Made by a program: the position numbers and the translations under genes. From Bursaphelenchus xylophilus (lineage: Eukaryota; Nematoda; Chromadorea; Rhabditida; Aphelenchoididae), in NCBI GenBank assembly GCA_904066235.2, contig CAJFCV020000002.1, forward strand, positions 5,642,001-5,706,000: a stretch of DNA of 64,000 nt. Reading direction: 5' to 3'. Below, piece after piece: positions 11,649 through 23,527 of this stretch (the first letter of the stretch is position 1; every line of letters starts with the position of its first letter). Under the pieces are notes generated by a model. It searched no databases. It was not told the origin of the DNA and saw only the letters and a program-made list of their open reading frames with translations.

Positions 11649-12210
11649 CCGTATTGCCCGCACTGAGATGGGTCCTAATTAGGCCAGTTCTCGGGTGTTG
11701 GAGGGCCTGAGGGCAGCCGAGTGGGACCGATGGATGGTGGGGATGCTAGTATTCTCTGAAAGGGACCAATTTGATTTCCATGACAAGGTGTAAACGACAC
11801 GAAACCTTCACGTAGATTAGCAGATTCCTTGGTTTCTTTTCTGCTCGTCTGGTGAGCCGCGGAACGCCTTTTCTTTCGCTCTCTGTGTCGCCTCTTCCTC
11901 CACCACACTCCCTCCATTCCCGCCACCACTCTTTGTTGTTTTCTTTTTTTCCCCTTCACGAGATGCCTAAAAACCCCATCAAAATAACCCCGCATGACTT
12001 TTGAAACTGTTGGCTGATTAGAAAAGAGAAAGAAAAATCACTTGTTTATGATCTAACCGGGCTGGTTAAATTTTGGCCGTGGGAAATTGACATCACGAGA
12101 AATAAAGTCCACAAACTGAAGGATTACAGCAATAATGAAAATTACTTGGCGCCAAGACTAACCTTGTGACAAAACCGGGAAATCGGGGTAACATGGCCAA
12201 AAGGGTTTAA
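11649..12210. other. Upstream region of the PAIP1-like gene
   Basis: Contains an Arg/Lys-rich open frame on the minus strand (11675-11995) that begins with an ATG but has no domain and no splice link. It is more likely 5' leader or promoter sequence. Confidence 0.35.
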
Positions 12211-12683
12211 AATATAAGGATGGTGAAATACGCATCAAATCGGGTGTCGTGGCCAGAAACCGCGATTTCTTGTCTGTTAGGCTTCTAGACAAGAAATGCG
12301 TAATTCTTGTCTCAAATTGCGTACCATTGCGCAATACTAGTCCGTTCGTAAAGTCGCTGGAATGATTTCGGCGACTATATATGCAAGAAAACTCAGGGTG
12401 CGGGCGACAGCCCAAAAAAGCCTATTGCACTGTGCAAAAAGCCAAAAATTGCACAGTGCAAACTGAACTTTCGGTTTCGCGGAGTGCATGTCGCCAAAAA
12501 CATTCCAGCGACTTTACGAACGGACTAGTATTGCGCAAACTCCTGCTCTCTCCTCGTGAAGATTTTTTTCTTTCTTTCTCACGTCAGACAAGGATTGCCT
12601 ATTTCTAGAAGCCTAACAGACAAGAAATCGCGGTTTCTGGCCACGACACCCGATTTGATGCGTATGTCACCATCCTTATATTT
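12211..12683. repeat. Long foldback (inverted-repeat) element
   Basis: Left outer arm 12211-12289 is the near-perfect reverse complement of 12604-12683 (AATATAAGGATGGTG to GGCTTCTAGA; only the GAAATACG/CGTATGTC region differs). Left inner arm 12328-12364 is the reverse complement of 12501-12537 (TGCGCAATACTAGTCCGTTC). The centre holds a small hairpin GCACTGTGCA / TGCACAGTGC. It looks like a foldback MITE. Target duplication was not resolved. Confidence 0.8.
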
Positions 12684-14535
12684 CCTATTATAATAATGGT
12701 ATAATACGATTTTTTCATTGGTTTCAGTTGGTTCTGTCAAATTTCTAGTTACCGGTAAATCTCAAGATTTTAGTCCTCCGATCAGTTTTCGTAAAAAAAA
12801 TATTAAAAAAAAATTTTTGCATGGAAGCCGGGATTCGGAGCCGGAGACCTTTTTAAATTTTACATGTGAGCCGGGAGCCGGAGCTGCAAATTTGGCCTTG
12901 GCTCCCTCTTGGAGCTAAGAGCCGGAGCCTAAATTTTGACCGTGGCAATCTCTGGTAACAACCGTGCTATACAGCAACGGTAATGCTCAGGTCGGTGCCT
13001 ATTGCAGGGCTGGAAAAATAATCAAAAGTTTCTGGAGATGCAGAAATTTTTTTTCCAAACGATGACTGGAATATCAATTCTTCCATTTCTGCTAAGGGTC
13101 ACTGACGTTCTCCAAATCTATTGTATATAAAGTACGCGCTGTTGAATTTGTAACAGCCAACGGAATCATGGTTGGCGGCTGATCTGGCGGCGCTGGTCCC
13201 GGAAATAGAAAAAGTCCCAAAAATTCGGATTTTTCTGATCTCAACGCCAGATTATACCTCGTGTTGCTCCAAAATTCCGTGATTACAGAGCGTATACATA
13301 GCCAATTGTCATAGTGTAAAAGAAAATCCGCACATACAAGGGGACCGTTTCTGCATAAATAAAAGTTCATGGGGGGAATTCAAGGCACGGTCATTCGAAA
13401 CTTGAAACGTTTTGGCAGTTTGTCCCAAGTTGGAAAGGCCTTCAGCGTAAAAATCAACAAAGCGTTGTATACTGGATACATGCTAATATGGGTAAATAAC
13501 CTCTAGCGCTATTTTGTCGAAGAGCACTTGAAGAGCGACCATAGAGTAAATTATGCCACTACAGTCACTATTTCATCCCCTCGAGGGTGGACGATTGTCG
13601 AAACATACATATAACAACAGTTCTACCAATTTTCACAAATGGTTTCCTTCGAAAGATACCCCGAGTTGAAAGAGACCCCGCGTTGAAAGAGACCCCCGAT
13701 TCGGGGGTCTTTTTCGATGTTTTCCGGAAATGGCCGAAAAAGTCAAAAATAGGGTAATCGATGGTTCTGATTTCGAAAATGATGTTCATTTTTTGGTCGT
13801 TACTTTTTTCCTCAAGTAGTACTGTAAAATAGTAACTTTTGGATTTTTTTCATAAACAATCGATCTAGGGGTTTTCGATGGCGCTGATTTCGAAAATGAC
13901 ATTAATTTTTTTGATCTTTACTTTTTTGTTTACTTCAGGAGTGCTCCAAATTTATATTTTCCAATTAACTATTCGGATCAATGGTTGTTGATGCATTTAT
14001 TCATTCTGTACTTTCCCAACTACAACAAACAAAACTAGTGCTTTAATAACAATGAAACAGTTTGGGCATATACACCGTCCGAACCCTACATCTCACCATG
14101 GTACTACCATCAAATTTATGGTTGTTCAAAAAAAGACCAAAATTTCAAAAAACTCCGAAAATAGGATTTTGCCTGCGAGGGAACAAAAATTATTCAAAAA
14201 GGCATAATACCTCGTGATCATCCCCCATGCATGCTATAAAAAATTAACAAATTTTTAAACGTCTTCCCTTCAGGATCGAAAACAGGAGTTTTTATGATAA
14301 ATTGAACAAATTTTGAAATCTTTTCGCTTCGGGACTGGGAGAAAAGAGAAAACATTTCAAAATTTGTTCAATTTACCACAAAAAATCTTTAGACTACAGT
14401 AAAAATTTACAACAAACAAAAATCTAAAATTTTAGTTCACAGTTTTCGGTCGTTAAATTTATGGGCATTATAAGGTTAATTTTTTGACCAAATTTTAGCC
14501 ATAACCCGTGAAATTTTTCGACTTGACTCAGCTTA
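12684..14535. other. Gene-free region with short repeats
   Basis: No convincing gene. Around 12815-12925 the word GGAGCCGG recurs. At 13665-13709 the 15-mer GTTGAAAGAGACCCC occurs twice, followed by the perfect palindrome GACCCCCGATTCGGGGGTC. A diverged tandem duplication with a period of about 117 bp covers roughly 13745-13935 (shared core GATTTCGAAAATGA). An inverted repeat around 14290-14382 has arms AACAAATTTTGAAAT and ATTTCAAAATTTGTT. Confidence 0.45.
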
Positions 14536-14987
14536 CAGGGGAAGTACCCCAAGTGCGACGCTCAGATTTCGACGAAACTTGGCACAAATTTAGAATAGTT
14601 TTTTCTAAGATATATGCGAGAATCTTAGCTCGCGCTTTGCAGAAACAACCGAGATTTTTAGTCCGAAAGTCGGCGAAAATTTGGCACTTTTTGCAGAATT
14701 TAGACACGAAAAGTTTCATGCTTATTCCTATTGTAATGGGTAATGCTTCCACAAAAAATGAATTTTTTCCGTACGAAACTAGCGAAGTTATGGCCAAAAA
14801 GTGTTTTTCTCTCTGACCGCTCTCCGCGGTTACCATGCTCTCTCGGCGGCAAAGATCGTCCAATATCTCGGCGGCGCTTGCAAAGCGCGAGCTAAAATTT
14901 TCAGGAATTGATACTTAGTCCATGCCCGACGTGTGTGCAAAATTTAAAGAAAATCTGAGCGTCGCACTTGGGGTACTTCCCTTGTTA
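14533..14987. mobile_element. MITE with TTA target duplication (CAGGGGAAGTACCCC family, complete copy)
   Basis: Element 14536-14984 (449 bp). The left end CAGGGGAAGTACCCCAAGTG continues as an about 36-bp inverted repeat of the right end, whose complement begins CAAGGGAAGTACCCC. The flanks TTA at 14533-14535 and 14985-14987 fit a 3-bp target duplication. The open frames on both strands (14508-14816 and 14528-14863) run through the element and show no transposase motif, so they are not taken as genes. Confidence 0.75.
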
Positions 14988-15310
14988 ATGGAAAATGTCA
15001 CCTTAGTTTGGGGCCAAACCTTTTCCCCAAATTTGCGGATTTTCAAAATTTTTATATCTACGGTTTCACCCCTTAGGAGTTGAATTTTTTAGTTTCTTTT
15101 TGGTTTCAAATTATTCTGCGCAAAATTCTAAAATTTCTGGACCCGGGTTTGCTCAAATTATCTTTCACCGTTACCGAGATTTTTGACATTTTTCAAGAGG
15201 GTTTGATTTTTACTAGAGTCCTATAGGGCTGTTAATTTGACATTTTTCAAAATGACGTAAATTGACGTCAAATTGAGTCAAATCGCCGTTATTTTAGTCA
15301 TTTTGGCTAA

Positions 15311-15612
15311 CAGGGGAAGTACTCCAATGCCACGCTTAGATTTTCTTTAAATTTTTCACACACGTCGGGTATGGATTAAATATCAATTCCTGAAAGTTTT
15401 AGCTCGCGCTTTGCGGGCGCCGCCGAGATATCGAACGATTCTTGCCGCCAAGAGGGCACGCTAAACGTGGAGAGCGGTCAGAGAGAAAAGCGCTTTTTGG
15501 CCATAACTTTGGCAGTTTCGTGCGGAAAAATTTGATTTTTTGTAGAAACATTATCCTTTACAGAAGAAATAGGCATCAAACTTTTCGTGCCGAAATAAGC
15601 TTTCACACGCTG
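15311..15612. repeat. Truncated copy of the CAGGGGAAGTACCCC family
   Basis: Begins CAGGGGAAGTACTCC and then follows, for about 300 bp, the reverse complement of the right half of the element at 14536-14984 (ACACACGTCGGG, AGCTCGCGCTTTGC, GAGAGCGGTCAGAGAGAAAA). The second terminus is missing, so this is one arm only. Confidence 0.7.
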
Positions 15613-15895
15613 GTTTTGCATCAACTATGATGAATACCGTTAATATTAATGGTAACCAGTTTTACTGCTTATTTCATCGGTAGTTTTGACCAGAAAGAAT
15701 AATTTATTGGACGAGCTTTTCACTGTCCGTATTTCGTCTTTTCGTTGTCCGCAAACCGACTTCTCACTGTCCGCAATTGAGAATTTCTTCTGTCCGCACT
15801 TCTACTGGCTTTAGACGCCGGAAAAAATCGCTGGAACTTTATTCAAAATTTTCGAAAAATTAGGCAAAAAAACTGAATTGATGACAAAAATCATG

Positions 15896-16452
15896 AATAT
15901 TTCGCTTCCCGGCATTTCGGGTCAGGGACAGCTCGGGTCGCGACAGGTCGGGTCAACGTCGTTGCGGGTCAACGATACTGTTTAATATTTTCGCTTCGGG
16001 ACTTGGGAAAAAGGATTTTTTGAAGAATTTGGACAAATTTTTGAAATGTTTTCTCTGCGAGACTGGGAAAAAAAAAAATTTTTTTGGAGAATTTGAACAA
16101 ATTTTTGAAATGTTTTCACTTTTATTTGCATACAATCGTTACGACTATCTTCTTGCTCCACTCTCTGGCACTGTCTGCGTTTAAATCCCGTGCTTCCAGT
16201 TAAAAACATAAACAATGGATACGATTTTCTTATTTGCTCGTCGCTTATAAACACTATTTTCCTAAAACAATTTAAAAATAAACCTCAATTCTCCAAAAAA
16301 ATCTTTTTCCCAAGTCCCGGAGCGAAAACATTTCAAAATTTTGTTCAAAATTCGCGAAAGTATTAAACGGTATCGTTGACCCGAGGTGTCGTTGACCCGA
16401 CCTGTCGCGACCCGAGTTGTCCCTGACCCGAAACGCCGTAGCGCCGAATATT
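15896..16452. repeat. Foldback element with GGGTCA-rich arms
   Basis: Left arm from 15896 (AATATTTCGC...CATTTCGGGTCAGGGAC) pairs with the right arm ending at 16452 (GTCCCTGACCCGAAACG...CGAATATT). The complementarity continues inward through TCGCGACAGGTCGGGTCAAC and the TTCGCTTCGGGACTTGGGAAAA words to about 16017 and 16302. The central part contains further direct copies of the aattt(g)aacaaatttttgaaatgtttt unit. No transposase. Confidence 0.75.
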
Positions 16453-19355
16453 TTATTATAATTTCCAGTCGTGCTAGAAAGTTGGCATAGCTTACGAAAA
16501 GTAGTTTTCGGGTACGGAAAACACGATGGAAAAGTTCGTTTGTCTCTAGCTCTTCTGATTCTCATGATACAAAATACGACCCTCACTTACAGTACACTCC
16601 GATATGTTTTCCGAATTTTTTTGCAGAAAATTACAACAATTTTTCCCTTATTTTTTATGTTCTGAGACACTATCACAATGCCGTGAAATCATTTCTGACC
16701 ATTTCGTGAGCTTCTAAGGCAATGAAATCTACATGGCGCGCACTTATATGACAAAACGGCCCAAAAATATAATTTTATGTCAAAATGGCATTGAAAGATA
16801 CGATACTGTAGTTTTGAAAGCATGAATCAGTTTTTCGTAATATTCCCAGGGTCCATGTTGTATTTTTCCAACAATCTTTGTTCTTCGTTCCATGTGTAAA
16901 TCAGAATTTTCTGATTCAACTCCCATACACACACATGAGATTGACTGATGTGCGTGTATTCACGTTGTTTTTCCTCCAAATACAAGATTGCTCTAAATTT
17001 CATCGAAAACTTGGTTGCTTTGTTTCGAACAAAGAAGGCGTCTCGTTCTCCTTCTCCACGATCTCTTCACGTGTCTTCCATGGGCTTGGTTATCACGGTG
17101 CGATGAAATGCACAAAATTACGTCAGCTTTCCTGTGAGTGTTGCAATAATGGGCTTGGGGTACAAAGTTTACAAGAGTACGTTACCGTATTCAGAAACAC
17201 GTTTTGGGGTCCCGAAGAATGCAAAGTAATCTTTGGCTGAACATGTAAAAGACGGGAGAAGGAGAAAGTGTAACATTAAGACACTTGGATGGCCTTGAGA
17301 GCCGTTCCAAACCCACAAAACGTGGTTCGGAGTAATCGATTCGACATCGCTGAACATCTCCAGAGTGTGGTAAACAGAGATAGATCCTGTTTCCGATGAA
17401 AAACATGGTTACAAAAGAGAGAGGGCTCGATTTTGCGGACAGGACCGGAGGGTACAAAAAGGAAAGTACTCGAGTTGTGGGGAAATCAACAGTCTTATCG
17501 CTCGTTCTCCTTATTTTTGGAAACCACATGCCTCTACCGTGATTGCAACGTTGCAAGCTCTTTACAACGCATTTCCTAACCAATGTTGTAAATAGAATGA
17601 GGGATACGAGATTTCGGGAAATGATTCGCTTGATTTGATTTGAAGGTAACTTTGAATACTCGCGTTCCCAGACTTTGTGACATGATTTGAAAGCGACCCG
17701 GGCAAAGAAAAAAGGGGATCAAAGTACGCACCCATGACATCAGCTGAAGTGTCTGGTTTTGGCTGTGTCACAATAATACGACGCGCACAAACCACGCAAA
17801 CTCTCATTCAATGTTCTTTGCTCGGATTACGGTGGGAATAAAAATTGTGATCAAACGCTTTGGATTTTAAAATATGTATTATAAGGTGTTTTTTGGAAAT
17901 CGTGCCCTTTGGCGTTGAATAAAACCCGATTTTTTTATCTTGTTCGCGGGTTACTTCAGGACAGGGCAATGGAATTGTAAAGTTCATTTGTCCATCGTGT
18001 TTTCCGTTTTGGAAATTTTTTGTATAAACTCTGGATGTTGTAAATACGACCTTTTGAAGAGATTGATGACTATGTTTTCGTCCTGTTATACTTTATAAGG
18101 AGAAAGTATATATTTCCATTTTATCATCGATTTCGTATCTGATTACGATTAGTTTAGGTGGTTTTAAAAGTAATGTTTTTTTTCGAAAGGGGTATTTTAA
18201 AGGTGTTTTAGTCAAGGAAACAAAGTTTTATCACGTTCTCTGTGTTCGGTCTGGTCAAAACACTAATCGCATGAATTTCATCGAAGCAGTTATTAACTGT
18301 GGCGTTTCCTACGCTTTAAAAACTCTTGCATCACGGATTAAAGAACAAAAAGTAGACATAGCAAAAGGCGCGCCACATGTCGTAAATAAATCACGTCCAC
18401 ATGAGATCCACGCGTTTGGCCCTTCGCTTTTCCATTCGCTGTTTCAAATGATTGTAATGTAAATAAAGAAAATTCCGCTATCCAAGATGTTCAAAGTATA
18501 GCTCCAATTGGAAGGGTTCTTTGGAGGGGATCAATGGCGCTTTGAGCACGTTACAAGTGGTCGAGCATGCGGCGCTGAGACTGGTACAAAGTACACCCGT
18601 TTCTTCTTGAAACAGGGCTGGTTCAGCGAGTGCATTCGATAGATTAATTGGGAGAGAGCGGCAGAGAAACGGCGCTTCACATGAAGTCTATAGCGACAGC
18701 GCTCGCTGCGTCCGCAATGCACGTGCATTCGGCCTGCACAACTTGATCTATGCGAAACTAGAGAGAGGGGGGACGGGGCGGACGGAGTGCATTGCGTCCT
18801 CGATTGGGCCCCGAATATTGATACGCGGTTTGTCGTTTTGTTGTACTTTCATCGGTCGGCGTACTTTCCACGGCTCCAAAGATCATCGCTGGAATTTTTT
18901 TGATTTCCGTCGTGGAGATCCTTGAGTTTCGATCGGTCTTATGCAGCTTTGGAGTCGTCATCGCCCTTCCTCTCTTCCCTTTTTCGGATAAATTCTGTGG
19001 AATTCCTTTCCCCCGCCCTCCCTGTCCCCGTCAGAATCCTTACCCCGTCAGAAATCTTGTGTAATTCACATTAAATTATACTTCCGTCCAGAGTTCGGAA
19101 CAAAGAACGTCTTGCGTCCCTCGCTTTCCCAACGCCGCAGGCTCCGCCTCGTGAACTGATAAGTGATAAAAATGTGTGTCTTAAAAAACCGCAAGTCCAA
19201 TTTTTCTTTACTCGGGCTCCCAACCGCTCGTGTTTTCGCCGTGACGATTTTTTTAACTTTTGAAGATTGGGGGTGGACGTTGTTACCGTGTAAATTGGAG
19301 AAGCTTTACTTCGCTTTCTTATATGGATATAACTTTTCCACTTTTAGTCATCAAA
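16453..19355. other. Gene-free region
   Basis: Open frames at 16878-17240, 17191-17583 (-), 17562-17807 (-) and 18271-18462 lack domains and splice partners and overlap one another. Nothing else was recognised. The right end should hold the promoter of the small membrane-protein gene. Confidence 0.35.
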
Positions 19356-19939
19356 ATGTCCACTGAAACAGTTTACTTTACCGACTTCTCCAATATGGAG
19401 TTTGCCTACAGATCCGAGGATTCCAGATCCGCGAGATATCGACAGAAGCAAAGATACGAAGCGACTCTTCTCCGCAATGCCGTCGCTTTGGCCGTGATCC
19501 ACAAACTGCATCGCTGGTGCTGCCAATTGTTCTGGCTGACGCTGGTTTGTGTGATTGGTTGTTATGGGGAATTGAATGAAGACAAACAGAAAACGATCAA
19601 AAGTGTGCGGAAAAATATTTCTCTGACTTCGCAGCGCCGCTCGAAGACCGTCAGCGATCTCGAGATGCAGGTAAATAAATTCTCTTATCAGAATTGAAGG
19701 GAACTTGTGTTACAATCAATTGAGAATGCCCCTCAAATATGATGTAATATGCGTTTTCAAGAAAAAGCAAAAAGATTTATGTGTAATTTAATTGTTTTCA
19801 GTTACTGCGCCATCTGACTTGTCCGCAAACTGCGATTCTTCGGCCGATTAGTAGATCCACTGGCCACAAGAAACGTCATCTCTCTCGACCCCCGTCTCCT
19901 CAACTATTCGATATCCACGAAGAGACCGATCTGGAGTAA
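19356..19939 (+). CDS. Small single-pass membrane protein, unknown family
   Basis: Exons 19356-19670 and 19802-19939 give 150 aa. The ATG lies 9 nt behind a strong acceptor-like ttttag, a probable trans-splice site, which decides the start. The N-terminal 60 residues are charged (Arg/Tyr-rich), then LFWLTLVCVIGCYGEL forms one transmembrane helix (about 66-82). The remainder is basic and Ser-rich, ending in an acidic HEETDLE. No known domain. AATAAA at 20314-20319. Confidence 0.6.
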
Positions 19940-21417
19940 CCCTCGACATCACAGTACTTGGAGTAGTCCAACGCTCAAAATCCTCGTATTTTGAGTTCTC
20001 AAAATACTCATGTTACAGTACTCTCGAACAATTATCAACTGAAAAGCAAGCCGTCCTCTTGTTTCTTCTCATCTTTATTTGGCATGTTGTCAATCTTCTA
20101 GATTAGTTACAAAAGAGCCGCTCCCCAGCTATCAGTTGAATCTCACGGGTCTCTTCTCTCCTTCTACCCCACATCTCTGTTATCCCCAGATCTGTTTGGT
20201 CTTTGTTACTCGCACTTTCTTATCAGTATTTATATTTTTAGCTTTAATAATAATGTCATAGGATTGTTAGATTGTTGTAGATGTTCTAGTTATATCATTC
20301 GAAAAAACCTCAAAATAAAATCTCATGGAACCTTTAATAAAGATATCAAATGTTTACGCTCATCGGCATCTCGTTTACTACAACTCTTAGACCGCGTTGT
20401 TTTTGTTAAACTACAATTTTAAATGATTACATGTGCGATTACTGTACTGATACAATTAGATTTACACTAAAAGCTCTGACTGTTTTGTTTTTGGGTGTTA
20501 TCATGTTGTTTATGAGAACTCTCCAATCTCCTTCCAAACTTAGAATTTTATCACCGAAATTGGAGCCACCTTTGATCGTAGCAGGGAAGGGGGGAGTTGG
20601 CCGTTATCTTTCCTTTTTCCTTACTGCTAATTATGTTTGCAAAGGCCGCTTTTCGAAGAGAAGAAGACGCAGATTTTTGTGTAAAAGACCTCGCCCATGA
20701 TAAGACCCACGTTTCCAGCACATTTCCAGGGGACAAATTAATTGCGTAAGAAGGTATTGATAAGTTGATCAAGACAAATTTATGAGTTTTGCAGCATAGA
20801 AACCAGATCGGAAGGAATTCACGTGAATGGGAGGAGTGTTACAGTATACATTGGTCTCCATTTCTGTCAAAACAAACGTGCTGGGCATTCATAAAACAAT
20901 AAACAGACAATAAAAATGGGCTTCCAAAGTACAGAAGGAACGTTCCATCGTTCCATGCCCTACTTTCAATTTGTGATGACGAAATTTGGGCATCATGTCG
21001 ACCTTTTGGTCATCATTTGTTCGGTCTTCTCTTTGGAATTATCTGAAAAAAGAGCAAGGAAGGAGTTTTTTTTTGAAGATGAGGTCTTCATCACCTTTAT
21101 CACCATGCCCGCCGCAGCCTTTGGTCCTTCTCGTACTCTGTCCTTTCCCTCTGCACCTTCACTCACTTTCACCAGCCTCAGAGCATCATCCTTATCAAAA
21201 TTAGTGGGATTCCTTTCGGGGAGCGATAGGATCGTTCTCTCCCCAAGTGTTTTTCCGCTGTTCTTTGTTGGTGTTGTATTCTTGTCCCCGTATAACGCCC
21301 CCTTTTCTCTTGCTGATAAATTATTTGGAAAAGGCGTAAAAAGTCCCGCCTTTTTCGGATCATTTTCTCTCTTCTCTGAATTGTTTCGCCAAATTATTGT
21401 TTTCTGCAAACGACATC
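19940..21417. other. Intergenic stretch
   Basis: Overlapping open frames on both strands (20916-21479 + and 20993-21409 -) run across the promoter side of the CYTH gene. Neither has a domain, and the plus frame overlaps the well-supported CYTH exon out of frame. AATAAA at 20314-20319. Confidence 0.4.
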
Positions 21418-22292
21418 ATGGAGAAGTTGAATCAGGCCGAACAAGTTGTAACATTGTCTATCAAGGCGTCTGTCAGTGATCTGGAGGCGATGGAATCCAA
21501 AATCTTTGCCTTCACGGAGAGTATTGGCCATCTCGCGACTCAACAGGACACCTATTTCAATGTCCCTTACGGTCAACTCAAGTTGAGGAAAACCTATCCA
21601 AACAAGGTAAAAATTTTTATTATTCCTGACTGATTTTTAGGAACAAGGCGAACTGATCTCTGCTAAATCTATTTCTCACATTCCTCATCTGGTGGAGACA
21701 CGGGCTACAAGAATCCACGAGGCTTCCGCTCTTAAAGTGAGTATGAACTCTGCTATTTACAGACACGTTCTTTGGATAATTATATTATATTAAATTCAGT
21801 TTGTTGCCTAAAAACAAGTAAAATAGTTTTTAACAGTTTTGTGGGCTGCTGGAAAGCTGAGCGCGATATTTTTTTTAATACTGCGCCCGATTTCCATGCA
21901 GCCGTTTCGTGCACCCACGAGGCGCCGGAGGTTACATTTTGCTTGCAGAGTAGTTGTTTTGGGTAAAATTGCAAAATCTAATCCTGGTTAAATTTCAGAA
22001 AACACTTGAACTCTGCATCTCCGAACTTGGAACCATAAAAAAGAAACGTCGAGTCTATGTCAAAGATAACGTCCGAATAAACCTGGACGATGTGGAAGGC
22101 TTAGGTGTCTATGTGGATGTCGAGATCAAAAAAGATGCCACAAATGATGTTGAGAAGCAAGCAGTGGAGGTTAAGAAGGCATTAGGGATCACAGATGATA
22201 TGATTGTTACTTCCAATTACCTCGAGCTCTACCGGAAAAGAAAGTCGGCGGACAGTGGATTCGACGATGAAACCAGTGACGCCTCCTTGTGA
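21418..22292 (+). CDS. CYTH-domain protein (CyaB/class IV cyclase-like fold), signature motif degenerate
   Basis: Exons 21418-21606, 21641-21736 and 21999-22292, all phase 0, give 192 aa. The order of motifs matches the CyaB type of the CYTH superfamily: VSDLEAMESK, DTYFNVPYGQLKLRK, EQGELIS, then RINLDDVEGLGVYVDVEI. CYTH proteins (adenylate cyclase class IV, thiamine triphosphatase) bind triphosphate in an acidic tunnel opened by an N-terminal ExExK-type motif. Here that strand reads VTLSIKASV, so the Lys remains but the Glu positions are Thr and Ser. Binding may persist but catalysis is doubtful. The C-terminal 15 residues are acidic and Ser-rich. Family call is firm; function is unknown. 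Confidence 0.85.
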
Positions 22293-22915
22293 AAGAGTCC
22301 AAACTACACGGATTTTTTGTCTCAGATTCTCCAGATTTCTAGCTCTGCATACCTCTTATCACGGGTTTAGTAGAATTTATTTGATTGCGCAATATTATTA
22401 TGTTGTTTATTTTATAAAAGTGCATTGTCAGGCAGTGAAGGTCATCAGAAAGTAGAGGTGATGTGTCCATCTATTTCTCGAAGATTGTAAAACAGTAATG
22501 GATGACAGGGTAAACAGTGATAAGGTGCATTTGCAATATAAAGCGAATTTGGATGACAGATAAGGTGATTTGTTATTACGCAATCGTATCTTCTTTGCTT
22601 GAGTCAATTAAATATATTTGAAGGTCATCTTGAGAAAAGGTAACACGTGAGGAAAGGCAAGACTTTAAAGACCCGCATCGGAGATCAAGTTTCATTTTAT
22701 TACCCGTTTCCTTCTTCTTGATCATGGTTAATATTGCCGTATGTTGAAGGCATTGCCCAATATTACCGTCTCATTAGTTCCGTTTTGTAATTGCATTGTC
22801 CGCAGTCCATTTGTGAACACCAATTGGTCTTTGTTGTGGTCATTATTACCATAATTAGGGCTATTTAGAGACAGTACCCTCGGTTGTTCCATATGTTTGT
22901 TACAAACGCCGCAGA
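22293..22915. other. Intergenic stretch with one unplaced open frame
   Basis: A minus open frame 22728-22919 reads through CNKHMEQPRVLSLN and ends in a stop. Upstream it is open over CHDNQMICGVC. It may be an alternative last exon of the membrane-protein gene at 22916-23527, but no in-phase splice could be settled. Confidence 0.3.
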
Positions 22916-23527
22916 TCATTTGGTTGTCGTGGCATTTTCGATCTCTTCGTCATCGCCTAAAGCTCTAATTAAGTTTCTGTCTGCATCAAACCGATGGAAT
23001 ATTTATACGAAGAAATATGCGCAATTCTAGACAGGGATTTGTTTATGCCATCTGGTATTATGTCACTGTCACTCTGGGACTCTGCATCGTAAATTGTCAT
23101 ACCAAAACGAATATGTCTTTTCACGCGAGGGTGCACTCCTTAAAAAATATTTTCCAAACGAAAGCTTTGATATGGGCTTGACGCAAAATAAAAAAAGTAT
23201 ATGGGGATACATGTTACATAAAATAGTAATACTGTAAAACGCGAATTTCGGGTCAAACAGGATCCCTGATGAAGGAAGCAGTTCCGTATCATATTTCACC
23301 AACCCAAACCCACCATTCGAAAACCATTTCCTCTCGAACATTACCGGCATGATACTCTCGAAGACGGCCATGATGAAGATGACCGCAATCACGTAGATGA
23401 AAACAAATAGACACAACTCTTTCCCGCGGAGAGTGTTGACATGCTCCGGCTTGTTAAAGGGATCTCGACGATAGGTCGAGTCTGAAACCACGGTTTGAGG
23501 ACTTGAGGCGGCTCGCCGACTGAACAT
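22916..23527 (-). CDS. Type II-like single-pass membrane protein, unknown family
   Basis: Model (minus) 23527-23233, 23138-22992 and 22956-22916, 160 aa, phases close. The N-terminus is polar (MFSRRAASSP). One hydrophobic segment (about residues 36-58, ELCLFVFIYVIAVIFIMAVF) is followed by a presumably extracytoplasmic part with LLPSSGILFDPKFAF and a basic stretch. The tail is acidic. Topology (short N-terminus, one anchor, longer lumenal part) resembles Na/K-ATPase beta or sarcoglycan subunits, but no diagnostic Cys pairs or motifs were found, so no family is claimed. The last exon is uncertain. An ATG-containing exon further upstream (around 23793) could belong but is out of phase. Confidence 0.45.

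Noticed and set aside
14508..14863. Open frames on both strands of about 100 codons
   Set aside because: They run through the TIR element and mirror each other; no transposase or other motif.
20916..21479. 187-codon open frame on +, with a 138-codon frame opposite (20993-21409)
   Set aside because: Both strands are open over the same bases, neither has a domain, and the plus frame overlaps the well-supported CYTH exon out of frame.
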